From Fasciola hepatica (taxonomy: Eukaryota; Platyhelminthes; Trematoda; Plagiorchiida; Fasciolidae): DNA of 64,000 nt. Shown here piece by piece: positions 24,640-37,653 of this stretch; positions within the stretch are counted from its first letter, which is position 1, and each line of letters starts with the position of its first letter. The stretch is from the NCBI GenBank assembly GCA_948099385.1, contig CANUEZ040000191.1:9238001-9302000 (forward strand), in the 5' to 3' direction. Made by a program: the position numbers and the translations under genes. The notes beneath the pieces were generated by a model. The model had not been told where the DNA came from. It made no database searches and saw only the letters and a program-made list of their open reading frames with translations.

Positions 24640-27280
24640 AGCTGGTTGTTACCATTCAAATTGGAAGCCAGTTTGGGAAGGGTGCTATATCATGTAGTGT
24701 AGATGTTGAACAAAGCGTTGATAGCCCTCCCGGATAGCCTTGTGTTGTTGTGTTGTTCGATTCACAATGGTTCACCGGTTGTTGGAGTCCCCGTGGTTGC
24801 TCGGTCGATGTGCACTGCTGATGAGTCGAGTCCGAACAAGGATGAAACAGCTGTACAGTGAGTGCTTCCATGGATTTCAATGATCAGTTGAGCGTTCAAG
24901 CTGCATGATCAATCATATTATACAAATATATTCTAATCTAATCTAATCTAATCTAATCTAATCTCCTACTACTAATCAATTGCATGCATAGTTTTGAAGC
25001 TGTGTAGGTTTATCATTTGGGAATGCGTTGGTTGTACTTAGGCCCCTACAGATAGGTCATCCATCATAGGAGTCGATCGGTGTGCGCGAAGCTGGTTGTT
25101 ACCATTGAAATTTGAAGCCAGTTTGGAAAGGGTGCTATATCATGTAGTGTAGATGTTGAACAAAGCGTTGATAGCCATCCCGGATAGACTTGTGTTGTTA
25201 AGTTGTTTGATTCACAATGGTTCAGCGGTTGTTGGATTCCCCGTGGTTGCTCGGTCGATGTGCACTGCTGATGAGTCGAGTCCGAACAAGGATGAAACAG
25301 CTGTACAGTGAGTGCTTCCATGGATTTCAATGCTCAGTTGAGCGTTCAAGCTGCATGATCAATCATATTATACAAATCTATTCTAATCTAAACTCATCTA
25401 ATCTCCTACTACTAATCAATTGCATGCATAGTAAGGAAGCTGTGTAGGTTTATCATTTGGGAATGCGTTGGTTGTACTTAGGCCCCTACAGAGAGGTCAT
25501 CCATCATAGGAGTCGATCGGTGTGCGCGAAGCTGGTTGTTACCATTCAAATTGGAAGCCAGTTTGGGAAGGGTGCTATATCATGTAGTGTAGATGTTGAA
25601 CAAAGCGTTGATAGCCATCCCGGATAGCCTTGTGTTGTTAAGTTGTTCCATTCACAATGGTTCAGCGGTTGTTGGAGTCCCCGTGGTTGCTCGGTCGATG
25701 TGCACTGCTGATGAGTCGAGTCCGAACAAGGATGAAACAGCTGTACAGTGAGTGCTTCCATGGATTTCAATGCTCAGTTGAGCGTTCAAGCTGCATGATC
25801 AATCAAAAATATAAAAATCTAATCTAAACTAATCTCCTGCTATTAATCAATTGCATGCATAGTAAGGAAGCTGTGTAGATTTATCATTTTGGAATGCGTT
25901 GGTTGTACTTAGACCCGTACAGAGTAGTCATCCATCATAGGAGTCGATCGGTGTGCGCGAAGCTGGTTGTTACCATTGAAATTTGAAGCCAGTTTGGGAA
26001 GGGTGCTATATCATGTAGTGTAGATGTTGAACAAAGCGTTGATAGCCCTCCCGGATAGCCTTGTGTTGTTGTGTTGTTCGATTCACAATGGTTCACCGGT
26101 TGTTGGAGTCCCCGTGGTTGCTCGGTCGATGTGCACTGCTGATGAGTCGAGTCCGAACAAGGATGAAACAGCTGTACAGTGAGTGCTTCCATGGATTTCA
26201 ATGATCAGTTGAGCGTTCAAGCTGCATGATCAATCATATTATACGAATCTATTCTAATCTAATCTAATCTAATCTAATCTAATCTCCTACTACTAATCAA
26301 TTGCATGCATAGTTTTGAAGCTGTGTAGGTTTATCATTTGGGAATGCGTTGGTTGTACTTAGGCCCCTACAGATAGGTCATCCATCATAGGAGTCGATCG
26401 GTGTGCGCGAAGCTGGTTGTTACCATTGAAATTTGAAGCCAGTTTGGAAAGGGTGCTATATCATGTAGTGTAGATGTTGAACAAAGCGTTGATAGCCATC
26501 CCGGATAGACTTGTGTTGTTAAGTTGTTTGATTCACAATGGTTCAGCGGTTGTTGGATTCCCCGTGGTTGCTCGGTCGATGTGCACTGCTGATGAGTCGA
26601 GTCCGAACAAGGGTGAAACAGCTGTACAGTGAGTGCTTCCATGGATTTCAATGCTCAGTTGAGCGTTCAAGCTGCATGATCAATCATATTATACAAATCT
26701 ATTCTAATCTAAACTCATCTAATCTCCTACTACTAATCAATTGCATGCATAGTAAGGAAGCTGTGTAGGTTTATCATTTGGGAATGCGTTGGTTGTACTT
26801 AGGCCCCTACAGAGAGGTCATCCATCATAGGAGTCGATCGGTGTGCGCGAAGCTGGTTGTTACCATTCAAATTGGAAGCCAGTTTGGGAAGGGTGCTATA
26901 TCATGTAGTGTAGATGTTGAACAAAGCGTTGATAGCCATCCCGGATAGCCTTGTGTTGTTAAGTTGTTCCATTCACAATGGTTCAGCGGTTGTTGGAGTC
27001 CCCGTGGTTGCTCGGTCGATGTGCACTGCTGATGAGTCGAGTCCGAACAAGGATGAAACAGCTGTACAGTGAGTGCTTCCATGGATTTCAATGCTCAGTT
27101 GAGCGTTCAAGCTGCATGATCAATCAAAAATATAAAAATCTAATCTAAACTAATCTCCTGCTATTAATCAATTGCATGCATAGTAAGGAAGCTGTGTAGG
27201 TTTATCATTTTGGAATGCGTTGGTTGTACTTAGACCCGTACAGAGTAGTCATCCATCATAGGAGTCGATCGGTGTGCGCG
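24640..27280 (+). repeat. 3-unit tandem duplication, period 1321 bp
   Basis: Units 24818, 25268 and 25708 match 26139, 26589 and 27029. Shared markers are GCCCTCCCGG with GTTGTTGTGTTG, the unusual AATCAAAAATATAAAAATC tract and AGACCCGTACAGAGTAG. Confidence 0.85.
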
Positions 27281-29499
27281 AAGCTGGTTGTTACCATTGA
27301 AATTTGAAGCCAGTTTGGGAAGGGTGCTATATCATGTAGTGTAGATGTTGAACAAAGCGTTGATAGCCATCCCGGATAGCCTTGTGTTGTTAAGTTGTTC
27401 GATTCACAATGGTTCAACGATTGATGGTGTCCCCGTGGTTGCGCGGTCGATGTGCACTGCTGATGAGTCGAGTCCGAACAAGGATGAAACAGCTGTACAG
27501 TGAGTGCTTCCATGGATTTCAATGTTCAGTTGAGCGTTCAAGCTGCATGATCAATCATATTATACAAATCTATTCTAATCTAATCTAATCTAATCTAATC
27601 TCCTACTACTAATCAATTGCATGCATAGTAAGGAAGCTGTGTAGGTTTATCATTTGAGAATGCGTTGGTTGTACTTAGGCCCCTACAGGGAAGTCATCCA
27701 TCATAGGAGTCGATCGGTGTGCGCGAAGCTGGTTGTTACCATTCAAATTTGAAGCCAGTTTGGGAAGGGTGCTATATCAGGTAGTGTGGATGTTGAACAA
27801 AGTGTTGATAACGATCCCGGATAGCCTTGTGTTGTTAAGTTGTTCGATTCACAATGGTTCAGCGGTTGTTGGAGTCCCCGTGGTTGCTCGGTCGATGTGC
27901 ACTGCTGATGAGTCGAGTCCGAACAAGGATGAAACAGCTGTACAGTGAGTGCTTCCATGGATTTCAATGCTCAGTTGAGCGTTCAAGCTGCATGATCGAT
28001 CATATTTTACAAATCTATTTTAATCTAATCTAATCTAATCTAATCTCCTACTACTAATCAATTGCATGCATAGTAAGGAAGCTGTGTAGGTTTATCATTT
28101 GGGAATGCGTCGGTTGTACTTAGGCCCCTACAGAGAGGTCATCCATCATATGAGTCGATCGGTGTGCGCGAAGCTGGTTGTTACCATTGAAATTTGAATC
28201 CAGTTTGGGAAGGGTGCTATATCATGTAGTGTATATGTTGAACAAAGCGTTGATAGCCATCCCGGATAGCCTTGTGTTGTCAAGTTGTTCGGATCACCAT
28301 GGTTCAGCGGTTGTTGGAGTCCCCAGGATTTCTCGGTCGATGTGCACTGCTGATGAGTCGAGTCCGAACAAGGATGAAACAGCTGTACAGTGAGTGCTTC
28401 CATGGATTTCAATGCTCAGTTGAGCGTTCAAGCTGCATGATCAATCTTATTATAAAAATCTAATTTAAACTAATCTCCTACTATCAATCAATTGCATGCA
28501 TAGTAAGGAAGCTGTGTAGGTTTATCATTTGGGAATGCGTTGGTTGTACTTAGTCCCGTACAGATAAGTCATCCATCATAGGAGTCGATCGGTGTGCGCG
28601 AAGCTGGTGGTTACCATTGAAATTTGAAGCCAGTTTTGGAACGGTATTATATCATGTAGTGTAGAAGTTGAACAACGCGTTGATAGCCATCCCGGATAGA
28701 CTTGTGTTGTTAAGTTGTTCGATTCACAATGGTTCAGCGGTTGTTGGAGTCCCCGTGGTTGCTCGGTCGATGTGCACTGCTGATGAGTCGAGTCCGAACA
28801 AGGATGAAACAGCTGTACAGTGAGTGCTTCCATGGATTTCAATGTTCAGTTGAGCGTTCAAGCTGCATGATCAATCATATTATACAAATCTATTCTAATC
28901 TAATCTAATCTAATCTAATCTCCTACTACTAATCAATTGCATGCATAATAGGGAAGCTGTGTAGGTTTATCATTTGGGAATGCGTTGGTTGTACTTAGGC
29001 CCGTACAGATAAGTCATCCATCATAGGAGTCGATCGGTGTGCGCGAAGCTGGTTGTTACCATTGAAATTTGAAGCCAGTTTGGGAAGGGTGCTATATGAT
29101 GTAGTGTAGATGTTGAACAAAGCGTTGATAGCCATCCCGGATAGCCTTGTGTTGTTAAGTTGTTCGATTCACAATGGTTCAGCGGTTGTTGGAGTCCCCG
29201 TGGTTGCTCGGTCGATGTGCACTGCTGATGAGTCGAGTCCGAACAAGGATGAAACAGCTGTACAGTGAGTGCTTCCATGGATTTCCATGCTCAGTTGAGC
29301 GTTCAAGCTGCATGATCAATCATATTATACAAATCTATTCTAATCTAATCTGCTACTATTAATCAATTGCATGCATAGTAAGGGAGCTGTGTAGGTTTAT
29401 CATTTTGTAATGTGTTGGTTGTACTTAGGCCCGTACAGAGAAGTCATCCATCATAGAAGTCGATCGGTGTGCGCGAAGCTGGTTGTTACCATTGAAATT

Positions 29500-32150
29500 T
29501 GAAGCCAGTTTGGGAAGGGTGCTATATCATGTAGTGTAAATAGTGAACAAAGCGTTGATAGCCATCCCGGATAGCCTTGTGTTGTTACGTTGAACGAATC
29601 ACCATGGTTCAGCGGTTGTTGGATTCCCCGTGGTTGCGCGGTCGATGTGCACTGCTGATGAGTCGAGTCCGAACAAGGATGAAACAGCTGTACAGTGAGT
29701 GCTTCCATGGATTTCAATGTTCCGTTGAGCGGTCAAGCTGCATGATCAATCATATTATACAAATCTATTCTAATCTAATCTAATCTAATCTAATCTCTTA
29801 CTACTAATCCATTGCATGCATAGTAAGGAAGCTGTGTAGGTTTATCATTTTGGAATGTGTTGGTTGTACTTAGGCCCCTACAGATAAGTCATCCATCATA
29901 GGAGTCGATCGGTGTGCGCGAAGCTGGTTGTTACCATTCAAATTTGAAGCCAGTTTGGGAAGGTTGCTATATCATGTATTGTCGATGTTGAACAAAGCGT
30001 TGATAGCCATCCCGGATAGCCTTGTGTTGTTAAGTTGTTCAACTCACAATGGTTCACCGGTTGTTGGAGTCCCCGTGGTTGCTCGGTCGATGTGCACTGC
30101 TGATGAGTCGAGTCCGAACAAGGATGAAACAGCTGTACAGTGAGTGCTTCCATGGATTTCAATGCTGAGTTGAGCGTTCAAGCTGCATGATCAATCATAT
30201 TATACAAATCTATTCTAATCTAATCTAATCTATTCTCCTACTACTAATCAATTGCATGCATAGTAAGGAAGCTGTGTAGGTTTATCATTTGGGAATGCGT
30301 TGGTTGTACTTAGGCCCCTACAGAGAAGTCATCCATCATAGGAGTCGATCGGTGTGCGCGAAGCTTGTTGTTACCATTGAAATTTGAAGCCAGTTTGGGA
30401 AGGGTGCTATATCATGTAGTGTAGATGTTGTACAAAGCGTTGATAGCCATCCCGGATAGCCTTGTGTTGTTAAGTTGTTCGATTCACAATGGTTCACCGG
30501 TTGTTGGAGTCCCCGTGGTTGCTCGGTCGATGTGCACTGCTGATGAGTCGAGTCCGAACAAGGATGAAACAGCTGTACAGTGAGTGCTTCCATGGATTTC
30601 AATGCTCAGTTGAGCGTTCAAGCTGCATGATCAATCATATTATACAAATCTATTCTAATCTTATCAAATCTAATCTCCTACTTCTAATCAATTGCATGCA
30701 TAGTAAGGAAGCTGTGTAGGTTTATCATTTGGGAATGCGTTGGTTGTACTTAGGCCCCTACAGAGAAGTCATCCATCATAGGAGTCGATCGGTGTGCGCG
30801 AAGCTGGTTGTTACCATTGAAATTTGAAGCTAGTTTGGGAAGGGTGCTATATCATGTAGTGTAAATAGTGAACAAAGCGTTGATAGCCATCCCGGATAGC
30901 CTTGTGTTGTTACGTTGTACGAATCACCATGGTTCAGCGGTTGTTGGATTCCCCGTGGTTGCGCGGTCGATGTGCACTGCTGATGAGTCGAGTCCGAACA
31001 AGGATGAAACAGCTGTACAGTGAGTGCTTCCATGGATTTCAATGTTCCGTTGAGCGGTCAAGCTGCATGATCAATCATATTATACAAATCTATTCTAATC
31101 TAATCTAATCTAATCTAATCTCTTACTACTAATCCATTGCATGCATAGTAAGGAAGCTGTGTAGGTTTATCATTTTGGAATGTGTTGGTTGTACTTAGGC
31201 CCCTACAGATAAGTCATCCATCATAGGAGTCGATCGGTGTGCGCGAAGCTGGTTGTTACCATTCAAATTTGAAGCCAGTTTGGGAAGGTTGCTATATCAT
31301 GTATTGTCGATGTTGAACAAAGCGTTGATAGCCATCCCGGATAGCCTTGTGTTGTTAAGTTGTTCAACTCACAATGGTTCACCGGTTGTTGGAGTCCCCG
31401 TGGTTGCTCGGTCGATGTGCACTGCTGATGAGTCGAGTCCGAACAAGGATGAAACAGCTGTACAGTGAGTGCTTCCATGGATTTCAATGCTGAGTTGAGC
31501 GTTCAAGCTGCATGATCAATCATATTATACAAATCTATTCTAATCTAATCTAATCTAATCTAATCTCCTACTACTAATCAATTGCATGCATAGTAAGGAA
31601 GCTGTGTAGGTTTATCATTTGGGAATGCGTTGGTTGTACTTAGGCCCCTACAGAGAAGTCATCCATCATAGGAGTCGATCGGTGTGCGCGAAGCTTGTTG
31701 TTACCATTGAAATTTGAAGCCAGTTTGGGAAGGGTGCTATATCATGTAGTGTAGATGTTGTACAAAGCGTTGATAGCCATCCCGGATAGCCTTGTGTTGT
31801 TAAGTTGTTCGATTCACAATGGTTCACCGGTTGTTGGAGTCCCCGTGGTTGCTCGGTCGATGTGCACTGCTGATGAGTCGAGTCCGAACAAGGATGAAAC
31901 AGCTGTACAGTGAGTGCTTCCATGGATTTCAATGCTCAGTTGAGCGTTCAAGCTGCATGATCAATCATATTATACAAATCTATTCTAATCTTATCAAATC
32001 TAATCTCCTACTTCTAATCAATTGCATGCATAGTAAGGAAGCTGTGTAGGTTTATCATTTGGGAATGCGTTGGTTGTACTTAGGCCCCTACAGAGAAGTC
32101 ATCCATCATAGGAGTCGATCGGTGTGCGCGAAGCTGGTTGTTACCATTGA
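29500..32150 (+). repeat. 3-unit tandem duplication, period about 1325-1330 bp
   Basis: Units 29655, 30100 and 30540 match 30980, 31425 and 31870. The shift from 1325 to 1330 bp comes from one extra TCTAA in the tract near 31550. Shared markers include GTTGCTATATCATGTATTGTC and GTTCCGTTGAGCGG. Confidence 0.85.
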
Positions 32151-32639
32151 AATTTGAAGCCAGTTTTGGAACGGTATTATATCATGTAGTGTAGATGTTG
32201 AACAAAGCGTTGATAGCCATCCCGGATAGCCTTGTGTTGTTAAGTTGTTCGATTCACAATGGTTCAGCGGTTGTTGGATTCCCCGAGGTTGCGCGGTCGA
32301 TGTGCACTGCTGATGAGTCGAGTCCGAACAAGGATGAAACAGCTGTACAGTGAGTGCTTCCATGGATTTCAATGCTCAGTTGAGCGTTCAAGCTGCATGA
32401 TCAATCATATTATACAAATCTATGTTAATCTAATCTAATCTAATCTCTTAATACTAATCAATTGCATGGATAGTAAGGAAGCCGTGCAGGTTTTTCATAT
32501 GGGAATGCATTGGTCATTTTCAGGCCCCTACAGAGAAGTCATCCATCATAGGAGTAGATCGGTGTGCGCGAAGCTGGTTGTTACCATTGAAATTTGAAGC
32601 CAGTTTGGGAAGGGTGCTATATCATGTAGTGTAGATGTT

Positions 32640-34440
32640 GAACAAAGCGTTGATAGCCATCCCGGATAGACTTGTGTTGTTAAGTTGTTTGATTCACAAT
32701 GGTTCAGCGGTTGTTGGATTCCCCGTGGTTGCGCGGTCGATGTGCACTGCTGATGAGTCGAGTCCGAACAAGGATGAAACAGCTGTACAGTGAGTGCTTC
32801 CATGGATTTCAACGCTCAGTTGAGCGTTCAAGCTGCATGATCAATCATATTATAGGAATCTATTCTATTCTAAAATCATCTAATCTCCTACTACTAATCA
32901 ATTGCTTGCATAGTAAGGAAGCTGTGTAGGTTTATCATTTGGGAATGCGTTGGTTGTACTTAGGCCCCCAAAAGATAATTCATCCATCATAGGAGTCGAT
33001 CGGTGTGCGCGAAGCTGGTTGTTACCATTCAAATTTGAAACCAGTTTGGGAAGGGTGCTATATGATGTAGTGTAGATGTTGAACAAAGCGTTGATAGCCA
33101 TCCCGGATAGCCTTGTGTTGTTAAGTTGTTCGATTCACAATGGTTCAGCGGTTGTTGGATTCCCCGTGGTTGCTAGGTCGATGTGCACTGCTGATGAGTC
33201 GAGTCCGAACAAGGATGAAACAGCTGTACAGTGAGTGCTTCCATGGATTTCAATGCTCAGTTGAGCGTTCAAGCTGCATGATCAATCATATTATACAAAT
33301 CTATGTTAATCTAATCTAATCTCATCTTCTTATACTAATCAATTGCATGCATAGTAAGGAAGCTTTGTAGGTTTATCATTTGGGAATGCGTTGGTTGTAC
33401 TTAGGCCCGTACAGATAAATCATCCTACATGGGAGTCGATCGGTGTGCGCAAAGCTGGTTGTTACCATTCACATTTGAAGCCAGTTTGGGGAGTGTTCTA
33501 TATCATGTAGTGTAGATGTTGAAAAAAGTGTTGATAGCCATCCCGGATAGACTTGTGTTGTTAAGTTGTTTGATTCACAATGGTTCAGCGGTTGTTGGAT
33601 TCCCCGTGGTTGCTCGGTCGATGTGCACTGCTGAGGAGTCGAGTCCGAACAAGGATGAAACAGCTGTACAGTGAGTGCTTCCATGGATTTCAACGCTCAG
33701 TTGAGCGTTCAAGCTGCATGATCAATCATATTATAGGAATCTATTCTATTCTAAAATCATCTAATCTCCTACTACTAATCAATTGCTTGCATAGTAAGGA
33801 AGCTGTGTAGGTTTATCATTTGGGAATGCGTTGGTTGTACTTAGGCCCCCAAAAGATAATTCATCCATCATAGGAGTCGATCGGTGTGCGCGAAGCTGGT
33901 TGTTACCATTGAAATTTGAAGCCAGTTTGGGAAGGGTGCTATATGATGTAGTGTAGATGTTGAACAAAGCGTTGATAGCCATCCCGGATAGCCTTGTGTT
34001 GTTAAGTTGTTCGATTCACAATGGTTCAGCGGTTGTTGGATTCCCCGTGGTTGCTAGGTCGATGTGCACTGCTGATGAGTCGAGTCCGAACAAGGATGAA
34101 ACAGCTGTACAGTGAGTGCTTACATGGATTTCAATGCTGAGTTGAGCGTTCAAGCTGCATGATCAATCATATTATACAAATCTATGTTAATCTAATCTAA
34201 TCTAATCTCCTAATACTAATCAATTGCATGCATAGTAAGGAAGCTTTGTAGGTTTATCATTTGGGAATGCGTTGGTTGTACTTAGGCCCGTACAGATAAA
34301 TCATCCATCATGGGAGTCGATCGGTGTGCGCAAAGCTGGTTGTTACCATTCACATTTGAAGCCAGTTTGGGGAGTGTTCTATATCATGTAGTGTAGATGT
34401 TGAAAAAAGTGTTGATAGCCATCCCGGATAGACTTGTGTT
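32640..34440 (+). repeat. 2-unit tandem duplication, period 881 bp
   Basis: Units 32750 and 33191 match 33631 and 34072. Shared private markers are TATAGGAATC, CCCCCAAAAGATAATTC, GTTGCTAGGTCG and GGGGAGTGTTCTATATC. Confidence 0.85.
33626..33673 (+). ncRNA. Hammerhead copy with CTGAGGA core (position 7 variant)
   Basis: U7 is replaced by G. Position 7 is the tolerant base of the hammerhead core, so cleavage is expected to survive. Confidence 0.75.
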
Positions 34441-34506
34441 GTTAAGTTGTTCGATTCACAATGGTTCAGCGGTTGTTGGAGTCCCCGTGGTTGCTCGGTC
34501 GATGTG

Positions 34507-34554
34507 GACTGCTGATGAGTCGAGTCCGAACAAGGATGAAACAGCTGTACAGTG
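34507..34554 (+). ncRNA. Hammerhead copy with GACTG stem I variant
   Basis: Stem I is reduced to 4 bp (GACTG/CAGTG). Core and GUA triplet are intact. Confidence 0.75.
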
Positions 34555-35844
34555 AGTGCTTCCATGGTTTTCAATGCTCAGTTGAGCGTTCAAGCTGCAT
34601 GATCAATCATATTATACAAATTTATTCTAATCTAATCTCATCTAATCTCCTACTCCTAATCAATTGCATGCATAGTAAGGAAGCTGTGTAGGTTTATCAT
34701 TTGGGAATGCGTTGGTTGTACTTAGGCCCCTACAGAGAAGTCATCCATCATAGGAGTCGATCGGTGTGCGCAAAGCTGGTTGTTACCATTCAAATTTGAA
34801 GCCAGTTTGGGAAGGGTGCTATATCATGTAGTGTAGATGTTGAACAATGTGTTGATAGCGATCCCGGATAGCCTTGTGTTGTTAAGTTGTTCGATTCACA
34901 ATGGTTCAGCGGTTGTTGGAGTCCCCGTGGTTGCTCGGTCGATGTGCACTGCTGATGAGTCGAGTCCGAACAAGGATGAAACAGCTGTACAGTGAGTGCT
35001 TCCATGGATTTCAATGCTCAGTTGAGCGTTCAAGCTGCATGATCAATCATATTATACAAATCTAATCTAATCTAATCTAATCTAATCTAATCTCCTACTA
35101 CTAATCAATTGCATGCTTAGTAAGGAAGCTGTGTAGGTTTATCATTTGGGAATGCGTTGGTTGTAATTAGGCCACTACAGAGAAGTCATCCATCATAGGA
35201 GTCGATCGGTGTGCCCGAAGCTGGTTGTTACCATTGAAATTTGAAGCCAGTTTGGGAAGGGTGCTATATATGATGTAGTGTAGATGTTGAACAAAGCGTT
35301 GATAGCCATCCCGGATAGCCTTGTGTTGTTAAGTTGTTCAATTCACAATGGTTCAGCGGTTGTTGGAGTCCCCGTGGTTGCTCGGTCGATGTGCACTGCT
35401 GATGAGTCGTGTCCGAACAAGGATGAAACAGCTGTACAGTGAGTGCTTCCATGGATTTCAATGCTCAGTTGAGCGTTCAAGCTGCATGATCAATCATATT
35501 ATACAAATCTATTCTAATCTAATCTAATCTAATCTAATCTAATCTCCTACTACTAATCAATTGCATGCATAGTAAGGAAGCTGTGTAGGTTTATCATTTG
35601 GGAATGCGTTGGTTGTACTTAGGCCCCTACAGAGAAGTCATCCATCATAGGAGTCGATCGGTGTGCGCGAAGCTGGTTGTTACCATTCAAATTTGAAGCC
35701 AGTTTGGGAAGGTTGCTATATCATGAATTGTCGATGTTGAACAAAGTGTTGATAGCCATCCCGGATAGCCTTGTGTTGTTAAGTTGTTCGATTTTACCAT
35801 GGTTCAGCGGTTGTTGGAGTCCCCGTGGTTGCTCGGTCGATGTG

Positions 35845-35892
35845 CACTGCTGATGAGTCGAGTCCGAACAAGGATGAAACATGTGTACAGTG
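35845..35892 (+). ncRNA. Hammerhead copy with stem III loop variant
   Basis: Stem III reads ACATGTGT. The ACA/TGT pairs are kept and only the two-base loop changes, so the minimal hairpin survives while the 8-nt palindrome is lost. Confidence 0.75.
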
Positions 35893-36725
35893 AGTGCTTC
35901 CATGGATTTCAATGCTCAGTTGATTGTTCAAGCTGCATGATCAATCATATTATACAAATCTATTCTAATCTAAACTCATCTAATCTCCTACTACTAATCA
36001 CTTGCATGCATAGTAAGGAAGCTGTGTAGGTTTATCATTTGGGAATGCGTTGGTTGTATTTGGGCCCCTACATAGAAGTCATCCATCATAGGAGTCGATC
36101 GGTGTGCGCGAAGCTGGTTGTTACCATTCAAATTTGAAGCCAGTTTGGGAAGGGTGTTATATCATGTAGTGTAGATGTTGAACAAAGCGTTGATAGCCAT
36201 CCCGGATAGCCTTGTGTTGTTAAGTTGTTTGATTCACAATGGTTCAGCGGTTGTTGGAGTCCCCGTGGTTGCTCGGTCGATGTGCACTGCTGATGAGTCG
36301 AGTCCGAACAAGGATGAAACAGCTGTACAGTGAGTGCTTCCATGGATTTCAATGCTCAGTTGAGCGTTCAAGCTGCATGATCAATCATATTATACAAATC
36401 TATTCTAATCTAAACTCATCTAATCTCCTACTACTAATCAATTGCATGGATAGTAAGGAAGCTTTTTTAGGTTTTTCATTTGGGAATGCAATGGTCATTT
36501 TCAGGCACCTACAGAGAAGTCATCCATCATAGGAGTCGATCGGTGTGCGCGAAGCTGGTTGTTACCATTCAAATTTGAAGCCAGTTTGGGAAGGGTGCTA
36601 TATCATGTAGGGTAAATGTTGAACAAAGCGTTGATAGCCATCCCAGATAGCCTTGTGTTGTTGAGTTGTTCGATTCACAATGGTTCACCGGTTGTTGGAG
36701 TCCCCGTGGTTGCTCGCTCAATGTG

Positions 36726-36773
36726 GACTGCTGATGAGTCGTGTCCGAACAAGGATGAAACAGCTGTACAGTG
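36726..36773 (+). ncRNA. Hammerhead copy with GACTG stem I variant
   Basis: Stem I GACTG and stem II arm GTCGTGTCC. Core, stem III and the GUA triplet match consensus. Confidence 0.75.
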
Positions 36774-37487
36774 AGTGCTTCCATGGATTTCAATGCTCAG
36801 TTGATTGTTCAAGCTGCATGATCAATCATATTATACGAATCTATTCTAATCTAATCTAATCTAATCTCCTACTACTAATCAATTGCATGCATAGTAAGGA
36901 AGCTGTGTGAGTTTTTCATTTGGGAATGCGTTGGTTGTACTTAGGCCCCTACAGAGAATTCATCCATCATAGGATTTGAACGGTGTGCGCGAAGCTGGTT
37001 GTTACCATTCAAATTTGAAGCCAGTTTGGGAAGGTTGCTATATCATGAATTGTCGATGTTGAACAAAGTGTTGATAGCCATCCCGGATAGCCTTGTGTTG
37101 TTAAGTTGTTCGATTCACAATGGTTCAGCGGTTGTTGGAGTCCCCGTGGTTGCTCGGTCGATGTGCACTGCTGATGAGTCGAGTCCGAACAAGGATGAAA
37201 CAGCTGTACAGTGAGTGCTTCCATGGATTTCAATGCTCAGTTGAGCGTTCAAGCTGCATGATCAATCATATTATACAAATCTATTCTAATCTAATCTAAT
37301 CTACTCTCCTACTACTAATCAATTGCATGCATAGTAAGGAAGCTGTGTGAGTTTTTCATTTGGGAATGCGTTGGTTGTACTTAGGCCCCTACAGAGAAGT
37401 CATCCATCATAGGAGTCGATCGGTGTGCGCGAAGCTGGTTGTTACCATTGAAATTTGAAGCCAGTTTGGGGAGGGTGCTATATCATG

Positions 37488-37556
37488 TAGTGTAGATGTT
37501 GAACAAAGCGTTGATAGCCATCCTGGATAGCCTTGTGTTGTTAAGTTGTTCGATTC
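37488..37556 (+). promoter_or_regulatory. Candidate internal Pol III promoter (A box and B box), exemplar unit
   Basis: TAGTGTAGATG at 37488-37498 fits a relaxed A-box pattern (TRGYNNANNNG). GTTCGATTC at 37548-37556 fits the B-box core (GWTCRANNC). Their starts are 60 bp apart, within the range seen in tRNA-type promoters, and the pair repeats in most units (for example 9661/9721 and 30417/30477). B-box variants GTTCCATTC, GTTTGATTC and GTTAGATTC occur. The region does not fold as a tRNA by eye, and relaxed A-box patterns arise often by chance. Tentative. Confidence 0.25.
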
Positions 37557-37605
37557 ACAATGGTTCAGCGGTTGTTGGAGTCCCCGTGGTTGCTCGGTCG
37601 ATGTG

Positions 37606-37653
37606 CACTGCTGATGAGTCGAGTCCGAACAAGGATGAAACAGCTGTACAGTG
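37606..37653 (+). ncRNA. Hammerhead ribozyme, mid-array canonical exemplar
   Basis: All core residues and both stem I strands match the array consensus: CACTG 37606-37610, CTGATGA 37611-37617, GAAA 37637-37640, stem III ACAGCTGT 37640-37647, cleavage after A 37648, CAGTG 37649-37653. A candidate A box (37488-37498) and B box (37548-37556) lie upstream in the same unit. This unit is a good representative for structural modelling because it carries no variant in the ribozyme. Confidence 0.88.
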
